DNA of 64,000 bases from Balanoglossus misakiensis (Eukaryota; Hemichordata). Where the stretch lies: the NCBI GenBank assembly GCA_040954595.2, contig CM082578.2, forward strand, positions 2,604,001 through 2,668,000. The letters run 5' to 3'. The position numbers were made by a program, and so were the translations under genes. The notes under the pieces were generated by a model. That model was not told the DNA's origin. It saw nothing but the letters and a program-made list of their open reading frames with translations, and ran no database searches. Below are positions 13,801 to 28,800 of the stretch, one piece after another (position 1 is the first letter of the stretch; each line of letters begins with the position of its first letter).

Positions 13801-16800
13801 CTGGACGTTCAGTATGGGGTTCGGCCCACAGGTGGCTGTGGGGGTTATCAGGTCACCCGTAATGGCACGCAGCTTCATGCAGATGTATGGGACCAAAATA
13901 CTAGTAAGACGCCCGATTCGGGGGTCACCTGTGACACATGTGTATCTCAATTATGTGCATGCGTAATTGTGGAGTCAATGAAAGGGATGCTAGCGTGGTA
14001 TTTGTTGCACATGGATCAATTTGAAGTCCGATTTTCCTGTCAAGTTATGGGCGACATTATGTGACATTTCACCTACTTTTGCTTAGTGAGCATCCACAGC
14101 AGATGCATGCAGCTTTGGCGTTGGGGGTGGGGGGGGGGGGGCATATACGGATGGGACCATAATGATATACCAAAGGCGGGGTCCCCTGTTGCACCTGCCT
14201 AAGTCATTGATTTTGTACATTTAATTGGACACTAACCAACAGGGCGATAGGTGTGGTTTTTGTTCCAGAGGGACGAATGTAAGTGTCAGTTTGTTTTTGC
14301 CCAAATGTATAAGTTGATTTGGATGACCTTTGTCGTACAGTGCCATATCTCAGCCCGTTGTACAGGTGCAGCTTTGGTATTTGGAGGGATGAAACTATCA
14401 TGAAATATCAAATACAGGGGGATACCTGCAACACCTGCTTGATTCATGTATTACGTGCATACCTAATGGTAGGCAAAGTGAAAGGGCTGCAAATGTAGGA
14501 TTTGTTGCACATGACATAAACAGGAATGAACATTTTTTGTCAAATTTTTGGGTGACCTCAGGTTTCCATTGACCTGCTTTCTATATGTTAGCACGCACAT
14601 CATATATAGCCAGGTGTTTGGAGGGGTAGGGTAGGACCCTCTGCGTCATGGGGGCCACCTGTAACTTATTCGCGTAACTCATTATCATGGCCATATCTAA
14701 TTTGACAAACCCAAACAGCGAGGATTTTCCGTTGTCTTGAATATGAACCAAATAAGAATCCTAATTTTTGGCCCAATTTTTGGGTACCCTCAGCTGACCT
14801 TTGAAGTATACTTACTGAAGTACTTACAACGTAGAAGTTCACCTTTGATTGTTGTGTTTGTACTTGTAAGACATCCATTTCGGGTGGTTGCCTACTTCCC
14901 CATATCTCTACATCCAGAGCAAATACAGCCTACGCATTTGAATGGTACAACCCTGAATGGAGTCTAATGGTTATTAACTCTATGATTGGGCCCCTTCAAT
15001 GCTGCTTGCAGCTTTAATTATTATTTTAATTTGAAACAAGACATGTACTTGTGCTTATCACTTTAATGGGTATTTGTCATTGTTCATGTGTGGATAATGG
15101 ATCAGTATATGTTGGATACATTTATAAATAATTACATAGTTGCAACTGAAATTGTTATTGAGACTATCCTTAAGACCATACCAACAAAGTATACATATTA
15201 AGTCTTAAGGAGGGTCAAAAACAGTTTCATATAGCAACTAATGTGCTGATTCTCTGACTACAAGAGTACAATAATAGGATACTATGTATATTTAATAAGC
15301 ACAATAACATTCATATAATACAGTTTGTATTTCAAACTAAAATCATCAAAATTGCCCACGGATGAAAAGCTTATGCTTGTAAGAATATAATTATATTTGT
15401 CATGATATCACATACTGCACCTTTAACAAGTGATTCACCTTTTTTTAGCTCAACACCTGTCACCATGGATTGGGAGGAAGAGGAAGACTTGGGGAGGTTT
15501 TGGGAAATTGTGCAAATTTTCCGGAAATCGATTCTGGAAAAATATGGCAACCACGATCCCCCAAAGAAGGATAGGACATGGTCCGAGGATGCCAGACGAA
15601 TTATTCAAGACTTCCCAGAGAACAAAAACAAACTGTATAAATCAAAAAAGGTAAGCATGAAGCATTCTTCTCTCACATACATGTAGGTATGGTTCTCTGT
15701 GTCAGTACACTGTGCCATAGTGAGGACTGAACCATCATAGCTTTGTATAGCAAACTCTTGCCAGGCAATGAGGTTGTGAGAGAATCTAAGATTTTATTTT
15801 GGGGGAAGGTAAGACAACTTTGCTGGCCCACCCCTGGTTATAATAACCGTACACTCCCTAACTTTGATGCATGGTTGAAGTTGTAAAGTGAGCTTCAACA
15901 ATGTATACTGATTTTCAATGTTATGGACAGCGTGTTCAACTTTTTAAATGCTATCTGATAAAATTTTAACAGAGTTCCCTTTCACGTTCCTTTTGCAGGA
16001 AAAAGCATGTGGTATACCAAATGAAAATTATTACACCCATATGACAGTGGCCTTGTTTTCTAACCAGTTATTTTCGTTATCTAAAAGGATGGTTAAGTTG
16101 TACAATGAGGGTGTACTGAAGGGACTCAGAAATGCATCAAACATTTGTAAACAAACAATGTTTCAAAATGCCAAGTATGTCCCTGAAGGCACCCTCATTG
16201 GTTTTTTGAACCAACTTATAGATCAGAAAATAACTGTGCAACAGTTTAAAGAACTGTGTAAAGAAAACAAAACTCAGGTAAGTTTCTTTCAAATTTACTT
16301 ATATTCATCAGAAGATTATTTATTGGTAATCATGTCCTTTGGGAGCCAATTATCTATAGATGTGTAAAGGCCATGAAGAATCTTCTCTATAATACCATAT
16401 GACTAATGTAGTAATGGTTATTGGAAGCAACTGTTGCCAACTATGTGAGTGAGTGCTGCCAGTGTCATGAACAATCTAATCAACCATCTAGTTTTCTTGA
16501 GAAAACACTGATATGACCAAGAAATATCCCTTATGATTGGCATCTTTCTAAAAAGCCTATGTGACATCATCACATCCTTCTCCCATACTTACCATCCTAC
16601 ATGTACGTACTTCCAGAGACTTTCTCTCTTGTGCTCTACTGTACTTGTCACTAGATTATGAGAAATCCAGCTAACTCACAATTCTTTTGAAAACAGGGTA
16701 CCATATCAACACATACATGTTTATGTGGACCTCATACGGTTGTTTTGGGCTAATGTTGTTTATTTTTATAATTTTTCTTGTCATTTTCCTAATTTGTCAC

Positions 16801-19800
16801 AAAGCTTCTTCTCTGAAATCGTTTACCAATGGTGCATGCAGTAAAATGTTGGATGGTGATCCCCATTTGTACATCTCACTGAGCTATGTTGAAAGTCCAG
16901 TATGACATAAAACATAACCACCATTTGAACATTTTGCTCAACTTAAAGCTGGAAAAAGGCGAACATGTATCCAACTTGTATTTCTCTATATTATTTCTGC
17001 CATGCAAGACTCAACCTTCCAGTAACCTGAGAGCACAGGTGCAGGAGAAAGAAGACGAAATCAATGTTTTGAAAGAAACCATCAAAAATAATGATGCAGA
17101 GAAGGTGAGTGTGCAAATTATTGTTGGCGTCTTTGTCATGTTTATGCAAAATTGTATTTATCTAGTATTCAGAAACAGACCACTACTAGAGGGAAGCATT
17201 CATGACACACACTGCCTGATTTGAAAACTGTAATTAATTAGTTGCAAACATTTTTTTCTCTAGAAAATGTTTAAAATGATAAATTTGTCTTAAGTAGGTC
17301 TTTTTAGGCAATAAATTGCCAAAAACGCAATTTTGACTAGAATGGGGTCAATCAGATTTTTTTTTTACATAGAATGGACTTTTCATATATAATCAGATCT
17401 CTGAATATGAAGAAAACAGTTTGTTTTTAGTTTTTTTTGTAAAAATGACCTTTTTGACCTCAAAAATGTGGCCAAAAATGGCATTTTTGAATTGATTGGG
17501 GTCAAAAAGACTGCTTTATGTTTTATAGTCACCACTTTACACATAGAATTGACTTTCCATATATCATCAAATCAATCAATATGAAGAGTAGAGTGTGTTT
17601 TAAGTTTTGTCTAAAAATGACGTTTTTGGGCAAAAAATGGTCAAAAAGGTAATTCTGTCTCGTTTGGGGTCAGCCAGACTGCTTTTTTGGTAATATCAAC
17701 CAAATTTTACATAGAACAGGCATATCATATGTCATCAGATCTTCGAATGTGACGAAAACAGTGTGTTTTTAGTGTTTTCTAAAAATGACCTTTTTGGGTT
17801 AAAAAGTGCCAAAATGGCAATTTTTTCTTGGGTGGGGTCAGTCAGACTGCTTTTTTCGTAATATCAACCAAATTTTACATAGAATAGGCATATCATATGT
17901 CATCAGATCTTCCAATGTGACGAAAACAGTGTGTTTTTAGTGTTTTCTAAAAATGACCTTTTTTGGGTTAAAAAGTGCCAAAATGGCAATTTTTTCTTGG
18001 GTGGGGTCAGTCAGACTGCTTTTTTCGTAATATCAACCAAATTTTACATAGAATAGGCATATCATATGTCATCAGATCTTCGAATGTGACGAAAACAGTG
18101 TGTTTTTAGTGTTTTCTAAAAATGACCTTTTTTGGGTTAAAAAGTGCCAAAATGGCAATTTTTTCTTGGGTGGGGTCAATAAGACTGACTTTTTTGGAAT
18201 CAGCACCATTTTTTAAATAGAATGGACTTCACAAACCTTCCTTACCAATTTTTTTATTTAAAAGCACCTATCTCCTAGGGTAATAACTTGTCATCATAGT
18301 CACTAATTGGTAAGGGTACTTGGAAGTATGACGTAATGATGACGTAATTGATTATTATATCAATTTTTTGCAATAATTAGATACTTTACTCAATCAGCTT
18401 TCTGTTGATACCAAACATATCACAGTTTTCATCAGTTTTCATCAGTACAATTGCACAGAGACATGTTTTGCAAAACCGCACATTTATAGGTGAACAGAAC
18501 ACCATTTTCGTAAGGGTATTTTGACTTATGACGTCACTATGAAGTCATGATTTGTCATATCACTTTTATTTTGTAATTAATGGAAAGCTTGTTTATTAAG
18601 CTTTCTTTTGATACCAAATACTTCCCTGTTGTTCGAGGTATACGTTCAGTGAGACAGCATTTTACAAGACTAATTTACCCCCTACGTCAATTTATATGCA
18701 CTTTTAGGCTTTTCTACATACGTTACCCAATATAATTTAGAAGCCAATAACTCGAAAACGCCCCGGTGCCCAAACCCCTACTGGCTCATGGTCTATGGCT
18801 CCAGCCAATCAGAGAGCTGGATTCATATCAAACATATTGTAATTAGGGTTTCGAGACCCTCTGGTCTCGAAACCCTCTTGAAATCGTGTTGTTTTTTATT
18901 ATTATTCTTCTTCCCACTCTTAAAAACAGCCGCTATTCGAAGACCGTTGCACCCAATGACTTGAAATTTGGCTCATAGGTAAATCTCAAAGCAAGTAATT
19001 TTCTGATCATGTAACTATGGCAACAGGTCACATGACCTGGCAGCCATCTTGGATTGAAAGTTTAAAATTGATCTCATTTGCATAAAAAATGACGAATCAA
19101 AATTCTTTGAACAAACTTTGTGGACCATATGGCCAGGGTCCTATATGCAAAATTTCAATGTTCAAGTCTTTGCCGATTTTGAGGAGATGATTTTTAAAGC
19201 ATTATTTTTCATATTTTTCAAGACCATTGGACCCAGCCTTAGGCCTATACTTTCCATAGTTAAGCTATGGCCACCTAGGATCTTAGATTTATGCCCAATA
19301 TCTCAACATCCGCTGGGCTGATCAGCTTCAAATTTATTGTGCAGCTAGCCTACCTTCCAACAATCAGTTCCAACTGGAAAAAATAATATGAAAAATCGAC
19401 CGATTTTTTTATATTAATTTTTTTATGAAATCTATACCTATACGTATTCCACTATAGTTAAGCTATGGCCAAGTCGTTTTGTAGAATTCTGGTTGGTGCA
19501 ATAGTCCTATCGGCCAGTGTGCAGCATAGGACCACAAAAAGAAGCCAAATTAATTCAAGGGTCACCTGTGACACCTGCCTAACTCATTAATTATGTGCAT
19601 ACCTAATTCGAGGCAAACCAATAGGGCTACAGGTCTGATTTTTGTTAGACATGGACCAGTATGGGGTCAAATTATCCCCCGAAATTTGGGGTGACCTTGA
19701 GTGACCTTTGACCTTCTTCCGCATATCTCGGCATCCAGAGCAGGTACAGCTTAGGTGTTTGGGTGGATGGTACCAAAATAAGAAGCCAAATTCAAGGGTC

Positions 19801-22800
19801 ACCTGTGACACCTGCCTAACTCATTAATTATGTGCATACCTAATTCCAGGCAAACCAATAGGGCTACAGGTCTGATTTTTGTTGGACATGAACCAGTATG
19901 GGGTCAAATTATCCCCCAAAATTTGGGGTGACCTTGGGTGACCTTTGACCTACTTCCTCATATCTCGGCATTTACAGCAGGTACAGCTTATAGTCAGGTG
20001 GAGATTTGAGAAATTGTGACCCCCTCTGGCATTTTTTGGTACAAGCAAACCAAATATGTTTTTTGGTCAATTCGACTACGCTGATTTCGAAAATGCCTGT
20101 TCCCAAAAGATCTTTTTGAGATAAGAGCCTCGTTTTGGCAAATCAAATATGGCCGCCAAGGATCGCAATTCTCACATGAATAGCATCAAAGAAATGTTCA
20201 CGTACCTCCTTAAACAATGAAAATAAACTACATGTTTACATCAACAACTTTTTCGGTTGTATAAACACAAAATAGCAATAATAAAACAATAATTATGCAC
20301 AAATTTGCATATTGTATGAATAATTCGTTGATTTTTGGCTACCAAATAATAATAAAGCTAGGTGTAACAGTACATGTACTGAAAACTCACAACCATTGGA
20401 AAAAATTACCTTTTCTTTATTTTAATAAAGGACTTAAACCTTGTTCAAAACAATACTTCAAGTGTGAAGTTCATTTTGAGATAAGAGCCTCGATGTGGCA
20501 ATTCAATATGGCCGTCTAAAGCCCTGTAGTGGAGCGGCCAAACCCTAATTTTCATAGCGATTGTGCATTTTGTGATAAAAGCACCAAACTTGGCTCAGAT
20601 GTGTGTTAATGTGTACTAAACAAATTCAGATAGCGAGCCACTAAATATCTGTTGATGAGTTTCCATGGCAACCAATTTTTCAAAATGGCCACCAATACAG
20701 ATAATTTCACCCACCAAATAACATCTGTGAACACCAAAATAAATTTAGATTTCTATATTTGATACAAGGAACTGTGGAAACAATGATTTTCAAAGATATT
20801 ATGGTTACTAAACTACTTATAGGGGTAAGTAAGTTATTAAAACACAATTTAACGGCGCAACTTTTAATCCCTTTGTTCTCGGATTAATAGGTGCTCCTCT
20901 AGAAATCAAACCATACTGTCTATGGTCAAACATTAGGCTAATTGCGATATTTAACTTGCAGTACGTAAATTACACATATGAATCACAACAGTTTACCACC
21001 TTAGCTAATGATAATCATATAAACAGATCACCGATATATCAGATTTGCACACGGATGTGGGCTTGGCTTACTCGTGACTGGTAAAATTTCCTTATCAACT
21101 TGATAGGAGAGTCTACTGCCCGAAATAGACGTTGATCCAAACTGAGTCCGCGGTCGTCACGTTTATTGGTCGTCAGACATACACATAGGGCCTCAAACGC
21201 AATGCAATCTAAATGGACCCCGGGTAACGAACCATGCGAAAATGTCGGCTTTGTTTCGACCACAATCGCGACCGCAGCGTTGACAACGTTTTTTCGGGGC
21301 GTTGATGTTTGTCAAAATGCCATAGGAAATTTAAGAAACTTAAGTCGAATTGCTGAAACGTTAATAATCGACCATATGTCTTGATACTTTAGATCATGTA
21401 TCAGTTCCACTCCAGCAATTTTGTCGACTGTTAACAGAGTTGACCAAAAAATAAATGGTGTCTATGATTCCAAACTCATAATAATTACAGCGGAGGACAC
21501 AACATTATTTTATTTGTCGAGAATAGTGTCCATCATGCCATAAATATTGTCAAAAATATGTGTTAATTATAGAAACCCAACTAAATATACAAGCAGTTGG
21601 CCTTTAGATTGGTAAATGGAAAAAACAGGTGTTATTGCAATTTTCTGGGATTAGGTGGCCCAATGCTCCCAACAAGTCACTTGGAATGTACTACCATTCT
21701 AATATCTCAATGTGTAATCTGACTTTGCAAGAGATATTACGGAAAACTTCATTTCATTTAATAGCATGAAGTAAGCGAAATCTTACTCTTTACAGAAAAG
21801 CTGTGATCCTGAAGACTTTTGGTGTTTTGAAGCTTATTTTCACTTTATCATTTTATTCTTTGATTTTGGGGGTTCAAAAATACACAAAATAACATGTCAA
21901 AATAGAACTGCTGACTATCATCAAGGTGCGATTAAAATTATCGATAACTTGAGCAATACAAAGCACTTCAAGCGACTTCATCAAAACGCTTTCCGAAGGA
22001 CAAGTATTGGATGAAAAGTTTGAAACAGATTTTGATTTGGATTCCTAACATCTATCTATGTACATGCAACCTAGACATAGTTAGTTTCTATAGTAACTTT
22101 AACAAACCAATCGACTGTCATGATACTGGATTTCTGCCACCATTTTATGGGGAAGTGATTCTTTATTTGCATAAATCATTTGATGAAGATAAAATAGAAA
22201 AGCTAGATTCTGCACTGATTCAAACTGGTCAGATCAATTTATAAGGTTGAGAAACAAGATGCCGTTTTTCCTGGGTTGACTAAATTTGGAATTTTGTTCA
22301 TCAAAGATATTTTTATGGGGAAAAGAACGAATCAACTGAGCTTTCCTTGTTAAACTTTTATCACAAAATGCCCAAATGTTATGAAAATGTTGTTTATGCC
22401 AGGCCACTATTATAATATATCTATGGTTATACAGTGTTTTAACTAAGTTTGTTGTAACCGGGGTTATTACCAAACTTGAATTTCTTTAGCGACTGAATCT
22501 CGATCCTGTATTTACCCCTATAACTAGTTTAGTGATGATAAATATTTTGAAAATTACTCTTTGAGCAGTTTCTTGTTTCAAATATTGTAATATGAATTTA
22601 TTTTGGTGTTTTATAATTGGTATTTTGTGGGTGAGATTATCTGTATTGGCGGCCATTTTGAAAAAATTGCCATGGAAACTCATCAACAGATATTGTGGCT
22701 CGCTATCTGAATTTGTTTAGTACACATTAACGCACATCTGAGCCAAGTACGACACCCAAGTGGATTAAACATACATGTATATATGTTGCCTCACTGACAC

Positions 22801-25800
22801 AATCTTCACTTTGCACACAGTATCATATATAAAACCGTAATAAAAATACACATTACTCTTTACTTATGAAGAGAAATTGTTGTTAGAGACCGGGTTTCAA
22901 AAAAACACCGAGGACGTCGGGCCATCAGTGTGCATTCAACGTCTTATAACTAAGCATGAATATATGGTGCTGGCATAATGTGAGTGTGGCCATACGGTGC
23001 TTTCGCTATTAATGAACAACTTGTACGTTAACAAATGTCAGTTTTGTTGGCAAAAAGTATGTTTTTGGCTTTTCACAACATTGAACATACATTCATAGTT
23101 CAATAACTTGTGAATTGTGGACCTAAACGTTCATACGTTCAATGTTCTGGTGTTTTTTAACGGAGCGGTCGGTCACGATGTTACCAGCGAGCATGTACAG
23201 TCTAAACTAAATCCTCGTTGTGTATGTTTATTTGTTTGTTAGTTTGTTTGATTTTGTTGTTTTTTACATGCTATTACATACAAATATGAAAAGTTTCATT
23301 TCAGTTATTCATTAAAATGCAAACATTTGTCAAAAAACATATGAATAGACACCTGACAGGCCAAAGTCGTATCTGTAGCTTTCAGTTGTCAATTTTAGCA
23401 TGACATCATGACTAATTAAGCTAATTTTGTATATTTTCCATGCTGCACCTTGTCTGACAAGGTAAACGATTGCATATTTGAATTCCTTGACCCTGAAAAC
23501 ATTGGAATAGACACCTCACTTAACACCGTTGGCTCTCTTTTGTAGACCCATTGATTTTAGATGGGCGTGTCACCTAATTAACATAAATTAGCATTTTTAC
23601 CAATTCACCAAATGTTTCTAAATTAAACAAATTGTTTAAAAATATTTAAATGAATATAAGAATATGATTTCAATAGACTATTATGGTGTTGACCTGTGAT
23701 ATTGCACCATAATGGCTACAAACAGCGTTTTCTTTTAGGTATTTTGAAATTATGACGTCACAAATTAATTTGCCATTTTCGACATGAAAACGTGAAAAGA
23801 ATTTTTGGGAACAGGCAAATTCGAAGTCAGCGTATTCGAAATATCCAAAAACAACTTGTTCCCAGCTTGTACCAAAAAAATGAATGACATGCTTTTAAAA
23901 TGCTCATTTTCTGAAATTTCCACCTGGACCTAATTAACATAAATTAGCATTTTACCAATTCACAAAATGTTTCTAAATTAAAAAAATTGTTTAAAAATAT
24001 TTAAATGAATATAAGAATATGATTTCAATAGACTATTATGGTGTTGACCTGTGATATTGCACCATAATGGCTACAAAAAGCGTTTTCTTTTAGGTATTTT
24101 GAAATTATGACGTCACAAATTAATTTGCCATTTTCGACATGAAAACGTGAAAAGAATTTTTGGGAACAGGCAAATTCGAAGTCAGCGTATTCGAAATATC
24201 CAAAAACAACTTGTTCCCAGCTTGTACCAAAAAAATGAATGACATGCTTTTAAAATGCTCATTTTCTGAAATTTCCACCTGGACCTAATTAACATAAATT
24301 AGCATTTTACCAATTCACAAAATGTTTCTAAATTAAAAAAATTGTTTAAAAATATTTAAATGAATATATGAATATGATTTCAATAGACTATTATGGTGTT
24401 GATCTGTGATATTGCACCATAATGGCTACAAACAGCGTTTTCTTTTAGGTATTTTGAAATTATGACGTCACAAATTAATTTGCCATTTTCGACATGAAAA
24501 CGTGAAAAGAATTTTTGGGAACAGGCAAATTCGAAATCAGCGTATTCGAAATATCCAAAAACAACTTGTTCCCAGCTTGTACCAAAAAATGCCTGACATG
24601 CTTTTAAAATGCTCATTTTCTGAAATTTCCACCTGACTATTAGGTGTTTGGGTGGATGGTATGAAAATAAGAAGCCAAAATTTAGGGTCACCTGTGATTC
24701 CTGCCTAACTCATTAATTATGTGCATACCTAATTCTAGGCGAACCAAGGGGGCTACAGGTCTGGTGTTTGTTGGATATGTACCACTATGGGGTCAAATGT
24801 TTTTGCCCACATTTTGGGTGACCTTGGGTGACCTTTGACCTACTTCCTCATATCGCGGCATCCAGAGCAGGTACAGCTTAGGTGTTTGGGTGGATGGAAC
24901 CAAAATAAGAAGCCCAAATTTAGGGTCACCTGTGACACCTGCCTTACTCATTAATTATGTGCATACCTAATTCCAGGCGAACTAACAGGACTACAGGTCT
25001 GGTGTTTGTTGGACATGGACCAGTATGGGGTCAAATTTTCCCCCCAAATTTCGGGTGACCTTGGGTAACCTTTGACCTACTTCCGCATATCTCGGCATCC
25101 ACAGCAGGTACAGCTTAGGTGTTTGGGAGGATGGTACCAAAATAATTAGCCAAAATTTAGGACCACCTGTGACACCTGCCTAACTATGTGCATAACTAAG
25201 TACACACGAACCAATAGGGCTAGATGTGTGGTTTTTATTGGACATGGACCAATATAGTGTCAAAATTTTCTGCTCATATTTAGGGTGACCTCACATGACG
25301 TTTGACCAACTTTCCCACATCCTACACCCTGACTAATTAAATATGCACATATCTATCTCCAGGCGAACCAATAGGGCTAGCAGTGTCTCGAAACCCGCTT
25401 ATTGCTGTTCACAGCTATATTTCTTATTTATATCTTAAATTTCTCAGGATAGAACTATCAGTGATTTGAACGAAATAATTATCCAAAAGGACAGGGTAAT
25501 GACTGAGCAGGTAGGCATAAAATAGTTGCACAGATTAGATTGTATTTTTTATACATCAGTGAGGTCTTCATCATGAAATCAAGGCGGTCACATATTGGTT
25601 TAGACCTGTCAAAATATTTCAGGCCGTCCAGTTATGAATATAAACCCTGGCTCCAGCCAATCAGAGACCTGGATTCATACCAAACATATTGTAATTCTAA
25701 TTTATATTATTGTTATTTTCCTCTTATTTCTGTCTTGGACCTGGTAATAAGCTTAGCTTGAACGATATTGATTATTAGACCTGATTGGATGTCCTATTTA

Positions 25801-28800
25801 TCTCATTTTCAAATTTCAGATAAATGGCCATGATTTCAGCCGCCTTGAAAGGACGCGTTCATCTGACGTTTCCCGAGTTCCAATCTCGCCACCATCTTCT
25901 CTTCTTCTCGCACATTCTCGGCTTATTGGAGTTGCTTCAACCGTACGTGTTCCAGCAGGATACAGAACTACACACAACAATGACATCTTATTTCCACCTC
26001 ATCAGGGTAAGAACTCACTACACAATTACCGGGCTATAGTCCTGTAGCCTTTTCACGGCCATCACAAACATTTTTTTCCTTCTGAGTTTGCATCCCCAGT
26101 TTATTAGGGGACCAAGCGCCCTCAGGCGCTTGGTCCCCTTCTGTTATTGCTGGAGTTTTTCTTCTTTCTAATTGAGTCGTTTTTTTGCTCCCGTTTTTCT
26201 CTGAAATTCCGGCACCTGCGCCTATGAAGTTTGGCACGATGATTGGGGCCCATGAGTACTAGTGCACCTGCCCTTTGAATTTGTAAGTAGTCACGTGACT
26301 TGGTGGCTATAATCGAGCGAAATTTTCAAATTGACCTAATTTGCACGTTAATGGGGGAATGTACATTCTTTTCGCGATTTTTGTAGACCATGTGGCCAAA
26401 ATCCCCTGTGCCAAATTTCAAGGTCCTAGGCCACGTCGATTTTGAGAAGAAGATTTTTGTAATATTTTTCGCATTTTTGGTGGGCTGAGGACGGACACTT
26501 GGGCATCGGACTTTGACCGTCATTACGTAATGTTGTGGAGATCTCATTAGCACGCTACTCACTTCTGGCGGGTTGCAGTAGTCCTTGGAAAATCGGCTGA
26601 AATACGTAAACAGACCAGTGATTATTTTCCACGGAATGAATTTTGGGATAACACATTATCGGAGTTCAGGCTGTGTTAGGGCGTTTTATTGAATTACGCT
26701 GAGTTTGTTAGCTGTTGCCGTTCAAATGTTTCTATCTAGACCCGGCTACACTGGTTAACATTCAATGTAATGCGGCGGCGGACTTTGACCCTCAGTCGCT
26801 AATGTGGCCGAAATACGTCAGCAGACCAATGATTTTCTTGCACAAAGGGAGTATGGTACCAGCAATAATCAGAGATCAGGCTTCTTTGCCGTTCAACAGT
26901 TCCTACTTCAGTCGTGACGTTGCAACTGAACGTTCAGTATGGGGGTCGGCCCACAGGTGGCCGTGGGGGTTATCAGGTCACCCGTAATGGCACGCAGCTT
27001 CATGCAGATGTATGGGACCAAAATACTAGCAGACCAATGATTTTCTTGCACGAAGGGAGTATGGTACCAGCAATAATCAGAGATCAGGCTTCTTTGCCGT
27101 TCAACAGTTCCTACTTCAGTCGTAACGTTGCAACTGGACGTTCAGTATGGGGTTCGGCCCGCAGGTGGCTGTGGGGGTTATCAGGTCGCCCGTAATGGCA
27201 CGCAGCTTCATGCAGATGTATGGGACCAAAATACTAGTAAGACGCCCGATTCGGGGGTCACCTGTGACACATGTGTAACTCAATTATGTGCATGCGTAAT
27301 TGTGGAGTCAATGAAAGGGATGCTAGCGTGGTATTTGTTGCACATGGATCAATTTGAAGTCCGATTTTCCTGTCAAGTTATGGGCGACATTATGTGACAT
27401 TTCACCTACTTTTGCTTAGTGAGCATCCACAGCAGATGCATGCAGCTTTGGCGTTGGGGGTGGGGGGGGGGCATATACGGATGGGACCATAATGATATAC
27501 CAAAGGCGGGGTCCCCTGTTGCACCTGCCTAAGTCATTGATTTTGTACATTTAATTGGACACTAACACCAACAGGGCAATTGGTGTGGTTTTTGTTCCAC
27601 AGGGACGAATGTAAGTGTCAGTTTGTTTTTGCCCAAATGTATAAGTTGATTTGGATGCAGCTGTATGGGACCAAAATAATACGCCCGATTTGGGGGGTCA
27701 CCTGTGACACCTGCGTAACTCAATTATGAGCATGCGTAATTGTGGGGTCAATGAAAGGGATGCTAGTGTGGTATTTGTTGCAAATGGATCAATATGAAGT
27801 CCGATTTTCCTGTCAAGTTAGGCTGCATTCACAAAATCCTCAGGAGGGGGGGTGGGGCAAGAGAATTGAGGGGGGGATTTGAACTAATTTAGGGACTGAA
27901 AGGGGGGGGACTTGAAAACTTTGACGACTAAATATTTATTTTGAGTCCACAAAAATGCAGTTTCGCGCCCTTTATTTTACAACATTTTCTAATGGGGGAG
28001 GGGGACACCCCCTCCCACACCCACCCCCTCCATTCATCAACACCTTTCAATCATTGATTGGTTTATCTAGTGTCCCAGGTTTGGGGACTTGCCCCAACCC
28101 CATGACTCTGAGCGTCGACGGTTAAATTTGTCCTCCCCAACATACCGGTAGTTGAGTTAATTTGCCTTTGCCGGGTTCATTAAAATGCAGCTTTGAGCTC
28201 TGTATTTTATAAAATTTTCTTACGTGCACACGCTCCCAAACCCACCCCCTTCAATTCTCGGTTTACAATGTCTCCCAACACAGGATACAAATACTTAAAA
28301 AATGGGAGCGCTGTTTTTCTTTTTTTACAAGATAGATACTAGGTGATCTGTTTTGCTCTGTGAAAGAAAATGGGGAGGGGGGGATTTCAAAATTTTGGCA
28401 GTTCGGAAGGGGGGGATTTGAAATTTTTCGGGTTGTGTACGGGGGGCATGTGAAAATTAGCGGTAAAAAAATTGAATTCTCCCCCCCCCCTCAATAGGTG
28501 TTTGTGAATGCAGCCTTATGGGCGATCTTATGTGACATTTCACCTACTTTTGCTTAGTGAGCATCCACAGCAGATGCATGCAGCTTTGGCGTGGGGGGGG
28601 GGGGGGGCATATACGGATGGGACCATAAAGATATACCAAAGGCGGGGTCACCTGTTGCACCTGCCTAAGTCATTGATTTTGTACATTTAATTGGACACTA
28701 ACCAACAGGGCAATAGGTGTGGTTTTTGTTCCACAGGGACGAATGTAAGTGTCAGTTTGTTTTTGCCCAAATGTATAAGTTGATTTGGATGACCTCTGTC

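Larger units (their letters stand above)
19991..24639. mobile_element. Harbinger-like non-autonomous transposon inserted in copy C
   Basis: Ends TAGTCAGGTGG and CCACCTGACTA are flanked by TTA on both sides (19988-19990, 24640-24642). They interrupt a tandem unit that reads cagc-tta-ggtgtttgg elsewhere. The inverted similarity extends imperfectly for about 130 bp. A 3-bp TTA/TAA duplication is typical of PIF/Harbinger. No transposase ORF is seen. Confidence 0.8.
18845..25415 (+). mobile_element. Hairpin-headed repeat element, copy C, split by a 4.6-kb insertion
   Basis: The 5' hairpin 18845-18876 has a 14-bp stem AGGGTTTCGAGACC and loop ctct. The body is related to copies A and B (ttgtggaccatatggcc; caaaatttcaatgttcaag). 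There are five ~238-bp tandem units near 19559, 19797, 24687, 24926 and 25163. The 3' end has gtctcgaaaccc (25385-25396) and the hairpin GCTGttcaCAGC (25404-25415). Removing the insertion at 19991-24639 restores an element of about 1.9 kb. Confidence 0.8.

Noticed and set aside
13590-14064. Overlapping open frames of ~90 codons repeated in copies A and B
   Set aside because: They are conserved only as part of the repeat DNA, differ in length between copies and show no domain. I treat them as non-coding.
21039-21384. Opposed open frames of about 70 codons
   Set aside because: They lie within a transposon interior and have no motif or splice partner.
23573-24637. CRISPR-like array
   Set aside because: Units of ~355 bp are repeated head-to-tail without short unique spacers, and the genome is eukaryotic.
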